A stretch of DNA of 64,000 nucleotides from Streptomyces chartreusis NRRL 3882 (lineage in GTDB: Bacteria > Actinomycetota > Actinomycetes > Streptomycetales > Streptomycetaceae): positions 3,596,001-3,660,000 of the forward strand of contig NZ_LT963352.1 in assembly GCF_900236475.1 (NCBI RefSeq), written 5' to 3'. Shown piece by piece: positions 57,201-64,000 of this stretch. The position numbers and the translations under genes were made by a program. The notes beneath the pieces were generated by a model, which worked only from the letters and a program-made list of their open reading frames with translations, did not search any database and was not told the DNA's origin. The number at the start of each line of letters is the position of its first letter. Within the stretch, counting starts at the first letter, position 1.

Positions 57201-57715
57201 CCGGGCGAGCGGACGAGCTGCGACACCACGACCCGCTCGGTGCCGTTGATGACGAAGGTGCCCTTGTTCGTCATGAGCGGGAAGTCGCCCATGAAGACCG
57301 TCTGGGACTTGATCTCACCGGTCTCGTTATTGGTGAACTCGGCGGTGACGAAGAGCGGGGCCGCGTACGTGAAGTCGCGCTCCTTGCACTCGTCGATCGA
57401 GTTCTTCGGCGGCTCGAAGCGGTGGTCGCGGAAGGTCAGCGACATCGACCCGCTGAAGTCCTCGATCGGGGAGATCTCCTCGAAGATCTCCTCGAGCCCG
57501 GACTTGGTGGGGACGTCCTGACCGTTCTCCAGAGCCTCCTCGACCCGACTCTGCCAGGCCGTGTTGCCGAGCAGCCAGTCGAAGCTCTCGGTCTGCAGCG
57601 CGAGCAGGTTCGGAACCTCGAGAGGCTCCTTGATCTTTGCAAAAGAGATGCGCAGCGGGGCAGTGCTGGCGCCGTTGTTCGTATTCGCGGTCGAGGCGTT
57701 GCGCGAGGCGGCCAA
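54230..57715 (-). CDS. rpoB: RNA polymerase beta subunit
   Basis: A 1161-residue catalytic subunit. The start is the rare TTG at 57715, giving MAASRNASTANTNNG, the known Streptomyces N-terminus; GGAAGGA lies 7 nt upstream and no suitable ATG exists. The rifampicin region (about 418-445: GTSQLSQFMDQNNPL then SGLTHKRRLSALG) is wild type at His437, Arg440 and Ser442 (positions computed from this start), so no resistance allele is present. It ends LSRREPSSVEEV. Confidence 0.97.
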   Translation of the reverse strand: MAASRNASTANTNNGASTAPLRISFAKIKEPLEVPNLLALQTESFDWLLGNTAWQSRVEEALENGQDVPTKSGLEEIFEEISPIEDFSGSMSLTFRDHRFEPPKNSIDECKERDFTYAAPLFVTAEFTNNETGEIKSQTVFMGDFPLMTNKGTFVINGTERVVVSQLVRSPGVYFDSSIDKTSDKDIFSAKIIPSRGAWLEMEIDKRDMVGVRIDRKRKQSVTVLLKALGWTTEQILEEFGEYESMRATLEKDHTQGQDDALLDIYRKLRPGEPPTREAAQTLLENLYFNPKRYDLAKVGRYKVNKKLGTDTPLDAGILTVEDIIATIKYLVKLHAGETETVGDNGTSVVVETDDIDHFGNRRLRSVGELIQNQVRTGLARMERVVRERMTTQDVEAITPQTLINIRPVVASIKEFFGTSQLSQFMDQNNPLSGLTHKRRLSALGPGGLSRERAGFEVRDVHPSHYGRMCPIETPEGPNIGLIGSLATYGRVNAFGFVETPYRKVFEGQVTDQVDYLTADEEDRFVIAQANAPLTDDLRFAEARVLVRRKGGEVDYVGPEDVDYMDVSPRQMVSVATAMIPFLEHDDANRALMGANMMRQAVPLIQAESPLVGTGMEYRSAVDAGDVVKAEKPGVVQEVSADYITTANDDGTYITYRLAKFARSNQGTSVNQKVIVAEGDRIIEGQVLADGPATQRGEMALGKNLLVAFMPWEGHNYEDAIILSQRLVQDDVLSSIHIEEHEVDARDTKLGPEEITRDIPNVSEEVLADLDERGIIRIGAEVIAGDILVGKVTPKGETELTPEERLLRAIFGEKAREVRDTSLKVPHGETGKVIGVRVFDREEGDELPPGVNQLVRVYVAQKRKITDGDKLAGRHGNKGVISKILPIEDMPFLEDGTPVDIILNPLGVPSRMNPGQVLEIHLGWLASQGWDVSGLADEWAQRLQAIDADQVPPRTNVATPVFDGAREDELAGLLEHTIPNRDGDRLVLPSGKARLFDGRSGEPFPDPISVGYMYILKLHHLVDDKLHARSTGPYSMITQQPLGGKAQFGGQRFGEMEVWALEAYGAAYALQELLTIKSDDVTGRVKVYEAIVKGENIPEPGIPESFKVLIKEMQSLCLNVEVLSSDGMSIEMRDTDEDVFRAAEELGIDLSRREPSSVEEV

Positions 57716-57897
57716 GAGGGGGTCCTTCCGAGGGCTCGGACTCACTACGCGCGTACCGGCCCCTCTCCCGTACACGGAGACAAGCTGTGTCCGATCGGGC
57801 CGAAGGGCCAGGTCAGACGTGTCTTGTCGTCGATGCTCGGGCGAGGGCAGACCCCTGGTGACGGGCAGGGGACAGCTAACAGGCAGCGCAAAGGGTC

Positions 57898-57926
57898 AGT
57901 GTAGCCACTTGGCACACTGATGTCCA
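57898..57926 (-). promoter_or_regulatory. Predicted rpoBC promoter
   Basis: Minus strand TGGACA (57921-57926), 17-nt spacer, TACACT (57898-57903). The leader to the TTG start is about 175 nt. The rest of the 574-bp rplL-rpoB gap holds the rplL-side hairpin and no supported gene. Confidence 0.65.
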
Positions 57927-58190
57927 GTGCGGGTTCTGAAACCCGTGTTTACCCTCGTTGTTCCACTCCTGCGACAAGGCGCTGCCCTCAACGCACGTTG
58001 ATACTGCCCTCTTCGTCGCCGATCCATACCTCGGATTCGGATCCTTGTGACGACGCGTCCTGAGAATTGCGCGCTGCGTGCGGTTCGTCAAGGCCCCCCT
58101 GCCCGAACCGGGGCCCGCCCAGAGACACGACGAAGATCACCATACCCCCCGCCACAGAGGGTGCAAGCAACCGTGGCCGGGCCCCGGAAA

Positions 58191-58232
58191 CGCCGAAGAG
58201 CGACCACCCGGATGGATGATCGCTCTTCGGCG
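58191..58232 (-). terminator. Hairpin after rplL (terminator or attenuator ahead of rpoB)
   Basis: A 13-bp perfect stem CGCCGAAGAGCGA / TCGCTCTTCGGCG with a 16-nt interior that can itself pair. It lies about 58 bp after the rplL stop and could set the high ratio of L7/L12 to polymerase transcripts. Confidence 0.65.
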
Positions 58233-58289
58233 CTTACGCGTTACACGCCCAGGGGGACGTGTCGTGGATCCTGGCGGATCCGGGAGGTC

Positions 58290-58679
58290 TTACTTGACCT
58301 CGACGGAGGCACCGGCGCCCTCGAGGGACTCCTTCGCCTTGTCGGCGGCCTCCTTGTTGACCTTCTCCAGAACCGGCTTCGGCGCACCGTCGACCAGGTC
58401 CTTGGCCTCCTTCAGGCCCAGGGAGGTCAGCTCACGCACGACCTTGATGACCTGGATCTTCTTGTCGCCGGCACCGGTGAGGATGACGTCGAACTCGTCC
58501 TTCTCCTCGGCGGCCTCGGCGGCGGCGCCACCAGCGGCACCACCGGCGACGACGACCGGGGCGGCCGCGGCGGCGGTGACGTCGAACTTCTCCTCGAACG
58601 CCTTCACGAACTCGGAGAGCTCGATGAGGGTCATCTCCTCGAACTGCGCGAGCAGGTCTTCCTGGCTGAGCTTCGCCAT
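58290..58679 (-). CDS. rplL: 50S ribosomal protein L7/L12
   Basis: A 129-residue stalk protein that recruits translation GTPases. The N-terminal dimerisation helix (MAKLSQEDLLAQFEEMTLIE), an Ala/Gly-rich hinge and the C-terminal domain (EFDVILTGAGDKKIQVIKVV) are complete. Second gene of the rplJL operon, 114 bp after rplJ. Confidence 0.97.
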   Translation of the reverse strand: MAKLSQEDLLAQFEEMTLIELSEFVKAFEEKFDVTAAAAAPVVVAGGAAGGAAAEAAEEKDEFDVILTGAGDKKIQVIKVVRELTSLGLKEAKDLVDGAPKPVLEKVNKEAADKAKESLEGAGASVEVK

Positions 58680-58793
58680 GATGGCGGTCCTTCCACTAAA
58701 TCGGCAGGTGCCGGATGTACATGTGAGGCGGGCGTACGTCTGGCCCGCTACGGTCGTCGCGTTCAGGCAGCGGCGGCCGGGATGCGAGCCGAG

Positions 58794-59324
58794 TTACTCG
58801 GCACCGCCCTGCTCGTCCTGCTTGGCACGGAGCGCGTCCACGGTGCGGACGAGCTTCGACGGCAGCGCCTGGAAGACAGAGGCAGCCTGGGACTGCTTGC
58901 CCTTCATGGCACCGGCCAGCTTGGAGAGCAGAACCTCGCGGGACTCGAGGTCCGCAAGCTTCTTGATCTCATCGGCGGACAACGCCTTGCCGTCAAGGAC
59001 GCCGCCCTTGATGACGAGGTTGGGGTTGTCCTTGGCGAAGTCACGGAGACCCTTCGCCGCCTCGACCGGGTCACCGGTCACGAAGGCGACGGCCGACGAA
59101 CCCGTGAAGAGGTCGTCGATCGCGGTGATCCCGGCCTCGTTGGCCGCAATCTTGGTCAGCGTGTTCTTCGCCACACGGTAATGAGCGTTCTCACCGAGTG
59201 AACGACGCAGCTGCTGGAGCTGCGCCACGGTGAGACCGGTGTACGCAGTAACGACAGCGCCGTTGGAGTCGCGGAACTTGTCCCGCATCTCCTCGACGGC
59301 ATCGACCTTGTCAGGCCTCGCCAT
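58794..59324 (-). CDS. rplJ: 50S ribosomal protein L10
   Basis: A 176-residue stalk-base protein that anchors L7/L12 dimers. MARPDKVDAVEEMRDKFRDS starts it at 59324, with GAAGGAGG upstream. YRVAKNTLTKIAANEAGITA is the family core. The C-terminal helices, about 130-170, bind L7/L12. It is likely autoregulated through the leader below. Confidence 0.96.
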   Translation of the reverse strand: MARPDKVDAVEEMRDKFRDSNGAVVTAYTGLTVAQLQQLRRSLGENAHYRVAKNTLTKIAANEAGITAIDDLFTGSSAVAFVTGDPVEAAKGLRDFAKDNPNLVIKGGVLDGKALSADEIKKLADLESREVLLSKLAGAMKGKQSQAASVFQALPSKLVRTVDALRAKQDEQGGAE

Positions 59325-59562
59325 GAGCCTCGGCCTCCTTCCGGGTGATTCGGACCGCGCGGACCCGAAGGAGGACTGGGGAAAACGAAACGCCCCGGCG
59401 CAGGGCACGGGGCGCTGCTCGACCGTATGTACGCGCGCACGGGGCGCGGACTACGGGAGCTTCTCCAGTGTCACCTGCGCGGGCCGTCCGCCGTTCAGCG
59501 GATCCTTCGGCCACCGCGCCCTCGTCCGAGCGCGCGGTAAACGACCAGCGGTCTTTGGCTTC
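59325..59562 (-). ncRNA. L10 leader (autoregulatory 5' UTR of rplJL)
   Basis: Near the predicted 5' end the transcript reads CCAAAGACCGCTGGTCGTTT (about 59540-59559), resembling the conserved L10(L12)-binding element of bacterial L10 leaders (AGACnGCnGG type). The leader then runs through an attenuator-like hairpin to the rplJ ribosome-binding site. Translational repression or premature termination by excess L10-L7/L12 complex is the known mechanism of the family. A possible promoter is TTGCTT (59593-59598), 18 nt, TACCCT (59569-59574). Confidence 0.6.
59382..59414 (-). terminator. Attenuator-like hairpin in the L10 leader
   Basis: On the minus strand CGCCCCG, a 10-nt loop and CGGGGCG are followed by TTTCGTTTT, a real U-rich tail. 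It lies about 58 nt before rplJ, where a leader attenuator is expected. Confidence 0.6.
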
Positions 59563-59616
59563 TGTAGGAGGGTACGGGAACGGATCGCCGTCAAGCAAAT
59601 CCGCCCGTACGACGGA

Positions 59617-60444
59617 TCAGCTCGCGTCGAGTTCCTTGAACAGGTCGGCGAGGTCGGCGACGTCCTTGGCCGGCGGGGCCGTGACGTTCACCGGCTTGTT
59701 GTAGTCGAGGAAGGTGATGGTCATGTCGAGCGGGCCCTTGTCGGCGTCACCCTTCATGCGGAACTGCTTGGTGTGGTCGTCGCCGTCGACCCACATGTCC
59801 ATCGTGAGCTTGTCGACACCCAGCTTCTCGTACTGCTTGATGCTCTTCTCGCGCTGCTCGCGGGTGTCCGCCTTGCCGCCCTTGAGGGACGCGCGCAGGT
59901 CCTTGAGCGTGACGGTGCCCGTGTAGTGGGTCGTCTCGACGCCCTCGACCTTCTCGGAGCCGACCTTCTTCACGTCCTTGGCGCCCGTGAGGAAGGTGGA
60001 CTCCGCCGCCGGATTCTGCTCGGCCTGGTTAGCGGACCCCAGCTGGTCCAGGTCCTTGCCCGCGTCGGACCCGGACAGGTCGAACTTCATCCAGGTCTTG
60101 CCGTCCATCTCCTTGGCCATCTCGGCTCCCCCACCGATGTACATGGCCTTGTCGACGAGGCGGATCTCCATGGCCTCGGTGGCTCCCTGAGCGGGCGCCG
60201 TCATCTTCATGCTCATGGCGATCGTGGGCTTCAGGCGCATCGACGCCTCGCCCTTGACCTGGCCCGACTCCGGCACCGTGCCGCTCATGCGGTAGCGGAG
60301 GGACGTGATGTCCTCCGTGTTCTTCGCCGCCTTGGCGACCGCGGCCGCGGGCGTCATCTCCGGCGACTGCTCCGAACCGCAGCCGACAGCACCGGCGGCG
60401 AGGAGCAGGGCGCCCAGCCCGGCAACAGGTATGGATGTCCTCAT
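59617..60444 (-). CDS. LppX/LprAFG-like lipoprotein
   Basis: A 275-residue exported lipoprotein. The signal peptide ends in the lipobox AGAVGC (Cys22). The rest fits the single-domain open beta-barrel of the LppX_LprAFG/LolA group: ITSLRYRMSGTV, IRLVDKAMYIGG, KTWMKFDLSG, HYTGTVTLKDL, MDMWVDGDDHTKQFRM. Related mycobacterial proteins carry lipids or glycolipids across the cell envelope. It lies between rplJ and a second lipoprotein gene, a linkage also present in S. coelicolor. Confidence 0.78.
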   Translation of the reverse strand: MRTSIPVAGLGALLLAAGAVGCGSEQSPEMTPAAAVAKAAKNTEDITSLRYRMSGTVPESGQVKGEASMRLKPTIAMSMKMTAPAQGATEAMEIRLVDKAMYIGGGAEMAKEMDGKTWMKFDLSGSDAGKDLDQLGSANQAEQNPAAESTFLTGAKDVKKVGSEKVEGVETTHYTGTVTLKDLRASLKGGKADTREQREKSIKQYEKLGVDKLTMDMWVDGDDHTKQFRMKGDADKGPLDMTITFLDYNKPVNVTAPPAKDVADLADLFKELDAS

Positions 60445-60539
60445 GTGATTCCCCCCAAGGAATACTTGATTGCTTCACAGCAAGGCCGTGAGCCTATCCC
60501 AGAGGGGCACAAGTGATCTATGCGGATTCACGGGGGGGC

Positions 60540-61400
60540 TCAGGGCGTACCGGCCTTCTTCCGCATCAGGTCCTCGAAGTCCCCGGTGTCGGACCGCGGG
60601 GGCCGCTGGGCCCGGACGGGCACGCCGTAGTCGCCGTAGTGCGCGGTCTGGGTCATCAGACCCGTGCTCATCCGCGCCTTCTCCACCTTCTTGACCAGCA
60701 GGTTCCGCTCGTCGATCCAGATGTCGACGGTCTCGGTGGTGACGCCGGCCTCGATGAGCTGTTTCTTCAGGGCGGCGTCGGTGACGTCCGCGGCGGCCAC
60801 GGTGCCGGAGTAGTGCGTGGCGGGCCGGCCGCGCACGGACTCCTCTCCGGCCTTTCTGACGTCCCCGGAGGCCAGCAGGAGCTTGACGGACTGGTTCGGC
60901 GTGGTGGTGCGCATCTGGTCGCCGAGGTGGGCGCCGGAGCCGCCGGCGACGGCTTCCAGGTCCTCGTAGGCGTACCGGATCCAGTGCTTGCCGCCGGCCT
61001 GCTCGGCGAACTTCTCGCCCATGCGCGCGTAGTAGGCGTCGGGCAGGTAGCGGGCCTCCATGGAGGTGCTGCCGAGCCGGCGCATGGTGTCGGCCAGGGT
61101 GCCGCCGGTGTACGTGATGGTCAGCGTCCCGGTGATGGCATCGCCCCAGCCGAGGGTGCCGTCGGCGGTCATGGACATCAGCGCGCCCATGGTCGTCGTG
61201 GACTCGACCCGGGCGGACCCGGCCCGCTGGGTCGCGCGCTCGGCGGAGCGCAGGGCCGCGAGGGACCTGCCGTGCGCGGCGCGGTCGTCGTCCTTGCCTG
61301 GGCCGTCGGAGGAGTCCGGTGAGGTGCAGGCGGCCACCCCCGTCAGCGCGCTCGCCACCGCCAGCACCAGGCCCACGCCGCGCACGGTCGTGCCCTGCAT
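60540..61400 (-). CDS. Second LppX/LprAFG-like lipoprotein
   Basis: A 286-residue lipoprotein with signal MQGTTVRGVGLVLAVASALT and lipobox GVAAC (Cys at about 25). The body repeats the pattern of its downstream neighbour: ARYLPDAYYARMG, KHWIRYAYEDL, THYSGTVAAADV, VDIWIDERNLLVKKV. The pair probably arose by duplication and has diverged strongly. The start at 61400 is preferred for GGGGGACGT upstream; 61418 is possible. Separated from rplA by a strong hairpin. Confidence 0.72.
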   Translation of the reverse strand: MQGTTVRGVGLVLAVASALTGVAACTSPDSSDGPGKDDDRAAHGRSLAALRSAERATQRAGSARVESTTTMGALMSMTADGTLGWGDAITGTLTITYTGGTLADTMRRLGSTSMEARYLPDAYYARMGEKFAEQAGGKHWIRYAYEDLEAVAGGSGAHLGDQMRTTTPNQSVKLLLASGDVRKAGEESVRGRPATHYSGTVAAADVTDAALKKQLIEAGVTTETVDIWIDERNLLVKKVEKARMSTGLMTQTAHYGDYGVPVRAQRPPRSDTGDFEDLMRKKAGTP

Positions 61401-61470
61401 ACGTCCCCCCGTTCGCATCCGGTTCCCGCACGTTAACCCAGGCCACCGGCGTACGTACCGGAAAAGGGAA

Positions 61471-61503
61471 CGGGCCCCGCACCTGTAAGAGGTGCGGGGC
61501 CCG
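61471..61503 (-). terminator. Terminator after rplA
   Basis: A perfect 14-bp stem CGGGCCCCGCACCT / AGGTGCGGGGCCCG with the loop GTAAG, 26 bp after the rplA stop. A weak T-rich stretch (TTCCCTTTTCC) follows on the minus strand. It ends the rplK-rplA operon. Confidence 0.75.
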
Positions 61504-61528
61504 TGACCGGTTGGGTGAGCCGTCAGGC

Positions 61529-62254
61529 TCAGACCGCGGCCGGGTCCTCCTCGACGAGGAGGTTGCGGGTGCGGTTCGGGTCGACCGGGATGCCGGGGCC
61601 CATCGTGGTGGTGATGGCGGCCTTCTTGATGTACCGGCCCTTGGCGGCGGACGGCTTCAGACGCAGGATCTCCTCCAGCGCCGCGCCGTAGTTCTCCACC
61701 AGCTTGGTGTCGTCGAAGGACGACTTGCCGATGATGAAGTGCAGGTTCGCGTGCTTGTCCACGCGGAACTCGATCTTGCCGCCCTTGATCTCGGTCACGG
61801 CCTTGGCCACGTCCGGGGTCACGGTGCCGGTCTTCGGGTTCGGCATCAGACCACGCGGACCGAGCACCCGGCCGAGGCGGCCGACCTTGCCCATGAGGTC
61901 CGGGGTGGCGACGACGGCGTCGAAGTCCAGACGGCCCTTCGACACCTCGTCGATCAGCTCGTCGGCGCCGACGATGTCGGCGCCCGCGGCACGCGCGGCC
62001 TCGGCACGGTCGCCGGTCGCGAAGACCAGGACCCGGGCGGTCTTACCGGTGCCGTGCGGGAGGTTCACGGTGCCACGGACCATCTGGTCGGCCTTGCGCG
62101 GGTCGACACCCAGACGGAAGGCGACCTCGACGGTGCCGTCGAACTTGGTCGTGGAGGTCTCCTTGGCGAGACGGACGGCCTCGAGCGGGGCGTAGAGCTT
62201 CTCCCGGTCGATCTTGGCGTCCGCAGCGCGAAGGGACTTGCTGCGCTTGCTCAC
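61529..62254 (-). CDS. rplA: 50S ribosomal protein L1
   Basis: A 241-residue L1-stalk protein assisting E-site tRNA release; in E. coli also the repressor of its own operon. MSKRSKSLRAADAKIDREKL and the signature GPRGLMPNPKTGTVTPDVAK are present. Second gene after rplK, 76 bp apart. Confidence 0.97.
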   Translation of the reverse strand: MSKRSKSLRAADAKIDREKLYAPLEAVRLAKETSTTKFDGTVEVAFRLGVDPRKADQMVRGTVNLPHGTGKTARVLVFATGDRAEAARAAGADIVGADELIDEVSKGRLDFDAVVATPDLMGKVGRLGRVLGPRGLMPNPKTGTVTPDVAKAVTEIKGGKIEFRVDKHANLHFIIGKSSFDDTKLVENYGAALEEILRLKPSAAKGRYIKKAAITTTMGPGIPVDPNRTRNLLVEEDPAAV

Positions 62255-62330
62255 TACTGCTCCTGTGGATTCTTAGGAGTCGTGGTCCGGGCCGAGCAGG
62301 CCCTGCCACTTCTGCGGATGGGGTTGGGGC

Positions 62331-62765
62331 TCAGCCCTCGACCGTGACGCCCATGGAACGGGCGGTGCCGGCGATGATCTTCTCGGCGGCGTCCAGGTCG
62401 TTGACGTTGAGGTCGGGCATCTTGGTGGTGGCGATCTCGCGGACCTGGTCGCGCGTGATCTTCGCGACCTTGGTCTTGTGCGGCTCGCTGGAGCCCTTCG
62501 CCACGCCCGCGGCCTTGAGGATCATCTTCGCGGCCGGCGGGGTCTTGGTGATGAAGGTGAAGGAACGGTCCTCGTAGACCGTGATCTCCACCGGCACGAC
62601 CCAGCCACGCTGCGACTCGGTCGCGGCGTTGTAGGCCTTGCAGAACTCCATGATGTTGACGCCGTGCTGGCCCAGCGCGGGACCGACCGGCGGGGCCGGG
62701 TTGGCGGCACCGGCCTGGATCTGGAGCTTGATGAGCCCCGTGACCTTCTTCTTCTTGGGAGGCAT
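62331..62765 (-). CDS. rplK: 50S ribosomal protein L11
   Basis: A 144-residue protein of the GTPase-associated centre, target region of thiostrepton and the trigger for RelA. MPPKKKKVTGLIKLQIQAGA starts it at 62765. The Pro-rich helix NPAPPVGPALGQHGVNIMEF, contacted by thiostrepton, is wild type. It follows nusG across a terminator. Confidence 0.97.
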   Translation of the reverse strand: MPPKKKKVTGLIKLQIQAGAANPAPPVGPALGQHGVNIMEFCKAYNAATESQRGWVVPVEITVYEDRSFTFITKTPPAAKMILKAAGVAKGSSEPHKTKVAKITRDQVREIATTKMPDLNVNDLDAAEKIIAGTARSMGVTVEG

Positions 62766-62869
62766 GTGCTCTCTCCGGGTCCTAGTGAGAGGTTTCCAGC
62801 CTCTGATCCGGATCAGCCGGATGGAGGCATACCGCACAACGATAACGGGTATCCATGTGCGGCCAAAAA

Positions 62870-62915
62870 CCGAGCAGGTCAGGCGTCCGCTCGAGCGTTC
62901 GCCTGACCTGCTCGG
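62870..62915 (-). terminator. Intrinsic terminator after nusG
   Basis: A perfect 16-bp stem CCGAGCAGGTCAGGCG / CGCCTGACCTGCTCGG with a 14-nt loop, followed on the minus strand by TTTTTGG. It separates the secE-nusG transcript from rplK-rplA. Confidence 0.85.
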
Positions 62916-62929
62916 AAGCCGGGGTGCTG

Positions 62930-63754
62930 CTAGTTCTTCTGGATCTGGTCGAAGGAGAGCTCGACCGGCGTCTCGCGGCCGAAGATCTCCACGAGGCCCT
63001 TGACCTTCTTCGAGTCCGGGTTGATCTCGTTGATGGTCGCCTGGAGCGTGGCGAACGGGCCGTCGGTGACGGTGACCGAGTCGCCCACCTCGAAGTCCAG
63101 CACCTGGACCTCGACCTTGCGCTGCGGAGCCGGCTTGCCCTCGGCCTCGGCGGCCTCACGGGCGGCCTTCTCCTCGGCCTCCGGGGCGAGCATCTTCACG
63201 ATCTCGTCCAGGGTCAGCGGGTACGGGTCGTAGGCGTTGCCCACGAAGCCGGTGACGCCGGGGGTGTTGCGGACGACACCCCAGGACTCGTTCGTCAGGT
63301 CCATGCGGACCAGGACGTAGCCCGGGAGCTTGTTCTGCTTGATCGTCTTGCGGTCGCCGTTCTTGATCTGGACGACCTCTTCCTGCGGCACCTCGGCCTG
63401 GAAGATGTAGTCCTCGACGTTCAGCGAGACGGCGCGCTGCTCCAGGTTGGTCTTCACGCGGTTCTCGTAGCCGGCGTAGGTGTGGATGACGTACCACTCG
63501 CCGGGCAGGACCCGCAGCTCCTCGCGGAGCTTCTCGATCGGGTCGCGGTCGTCCTCGGGCTCTTCCTCGGCTTCTTCCGCGGCCTCTTCACCGGACTCGG
63601 GCTCCGCCTCGGCGGCGTCGTCCGCGACGGCGTCGGCAGCCTCGACCTCGGCGGAGGTCTCGGTGTCCTCGCTGTCCGCGCCCTCGACGGTGTCGAGCTC
63701 GTCCTCGACGGACTCGACAGGCTCGATGGCGTCGTTCACGTTCGGGTCAGACAC
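62930..63754 (-). CDS. nusG: Transcription termination/antitermination factor NusG
   Basis: 274 residues. An unusually long acidic N-terminus (about 1-78, rich in Glu, Asp and Ala) precedes the NGN domain that binds the polymerase clamp (GEWYVIHTYAGYENRVKTNL, NKLPGYVLVRMDLTNESWGV). The C-terminal KOW domain (FEVGDSVTVTDGPFATLQAT) binds S10 or Rho. The acidic extension is characteristic of Streptomyces NusG. Downstream of secE by about 80 bp. Confidence 0.96.
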   Translation of the reverse strand: MSDPNVNDAIEPVESVEDELDTVEGADSEDTETSAEVEAADAVADDAAEAEPESGEEAAEEAEEEPEDDRDPIEKLREELRVLPGEWYVIHTYAGYENRVKTNLEQRAVSLNVEDYIFQAEVPQEEVVQIKNGDRKTIKQNKLPGYVLVRMDLTNESWGVVRNTPGVTGFVGNAYDPYPLTLDEIVKMLAPEAEEKAAREAAEAEGKPAPQRKVEVQVLDFEVGDSVTVTDGPFATLQATINEINPDSKKVKGLVEIFGRETPVELSFDQIQKN

Positions 63755-63834
63755 GGTGGCTGCTTCTTCCTGGATACATAGGGGTGGAACATGCGAAAGG
63801 AGCGCCGGGTACCTCGGCGCTCTTCGCTGGCGGC

Positions 63835-64000
63835 TCAGCCGAACACGTACTTGGCGGCGTGGCTGAGTCCATAGTCAATCACGGTGACCAGGCCGATCAT
63901 GATGACCACGAAGATGATCACCACGGTCGTGTATGTCGTCAGCTGGTTGCGGGTCGGCCAGACGACCTTGCGCAGCTCCGCGACGATCTGGCGGTAGAAG
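63835..64000 (-). CDS. secE: Protein translocase subunit SecE, C-terminal part (cut by window edge)
   Basis: The last 54 codons are visible: FYRQIVAELRKVVWPTRNQL, then a single membrane span (TVVIIFVVIMIGLVTVIDYG) and LSHAAKYVFG. The WPTRNQL amphipathic helix plus one span is the minimal SecE clamp around SecY. The start lies outside the window. Confidence 0.95.
   Translation of the reverse strand, partial: FYRQIVAELRKVVWPTRNQLTTYTTVVIIFVVIMIGLVTVIDYGLSHAAKYVFG

Noticed and set aside
54200..57904. Very long open frame antiparallel to rpoB (and similar ones opposite rpoC, fusA and glmS)
   Set aside because: Reverse-complement shadow of high-GC codon usage; no recognisable domains and low-complexity Arg/Asp/Val composition.

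Overview
The window is a GC-rich (about 70%) actinobacterial chromosome segment, almost certainly Streptomyces. The order rplKA - rplJL - rpoBC - rpsLG-fusA-tuf - S10/spc/alpha operons - truA - rplM-rpsI - glmM - coaA - glmS - acpS - NAD(P)H-hydrate epimerase matches, from memory, the S. coelicolor SCO4646-SCO4745 neighbourhood. The protein sequences (TTG-started RpoB, NusG with a long acidic N-terminus, zinc-type S14) also fit this genus.

Layout. 1-9100: end of a metabolic block with the 5' end of nnr, a secreted beta-helix protein, an orphan BtrH-like protein, acpS, an ankyrin protein, glmS, coaA, a DUF389 membrane protein and glmM. 9200-29300: translation and secretion genes, nearly all on the minus strand (rplM-rpsI, truA, rplQ, rpoA, rpsK, rpsM, rpmJ, infA, map, adk, secY, then rplO back to rpsJ). 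29300-38500: accessory block with a frameshifted small gene, a SUKH-3 immunity protein beside the wreck of an RHS/YwqJ-deaminase toxin, an S41 protease, a membrane protein, an XRE/DUF397/ATP-binding regulatory trio, and an HTH plus Uma2 pair. 38560-42920: tuf, fusA, rpsG, rpsL. 43290-50180: second accessory block, described below. 50230-64000: rpoC, rpoB, rplL, rplJ (with an L10 leader), two lipoproteins, rplA, rplK, nusG and the 3' end of secE.

The most interesting region is 44005-50177. A cNMP-binding-competent Crp/Fnr regulator is followed by five co-directional genes. They encode (1) a class III nucleotide cyclase with all catalytic residues, ending in a Gly/His/Asp/Gln-rich tag; (2) a large protein with the same tag near its N-terminus, a degenerate P-loop NTPase-like domain and a helical-repeat C-terminus; (3) a possible SPFH/band-7-like protein; (4) a small membrane protein resembling the Pycsar effector PycTM (DUF5706); and (5) an M48 membrane metalloprotease. 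The tag is encoded by a 32-nt stretch that is identical in the two genes, and it resembles the amyloid signalling motifs that bacterial NLR-like proteins share with adjacent effectors. A Crp-type site, GTG-N6-GNCAC, lies between the regulator and the cyclase. TTA codons occur in the regulator and in the last gene. I infer a Pycsar-like abortive-infection or conflict system in which a sensor NTPase activates a cyclase by motif co-assembly, the cyclic nucleotide gates a membrane effector, and expression is tied to cNMP and development.

Elsewhere, intergenic regions carry many strong hairpins (terminators or attenuators), three copies of a Streptomyces-type intergenic repeat, a cluster of GC-rich palindromes inside the S10/spc operon, and sigma-70-like promoters of closely similar design before rplM, rpsJ and rpsL. 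No tRNA, rRNA, CRISPR array, insertion sequence or attachment site was seen. Homology statements come from recognising family motifs by eye; no database search was run.
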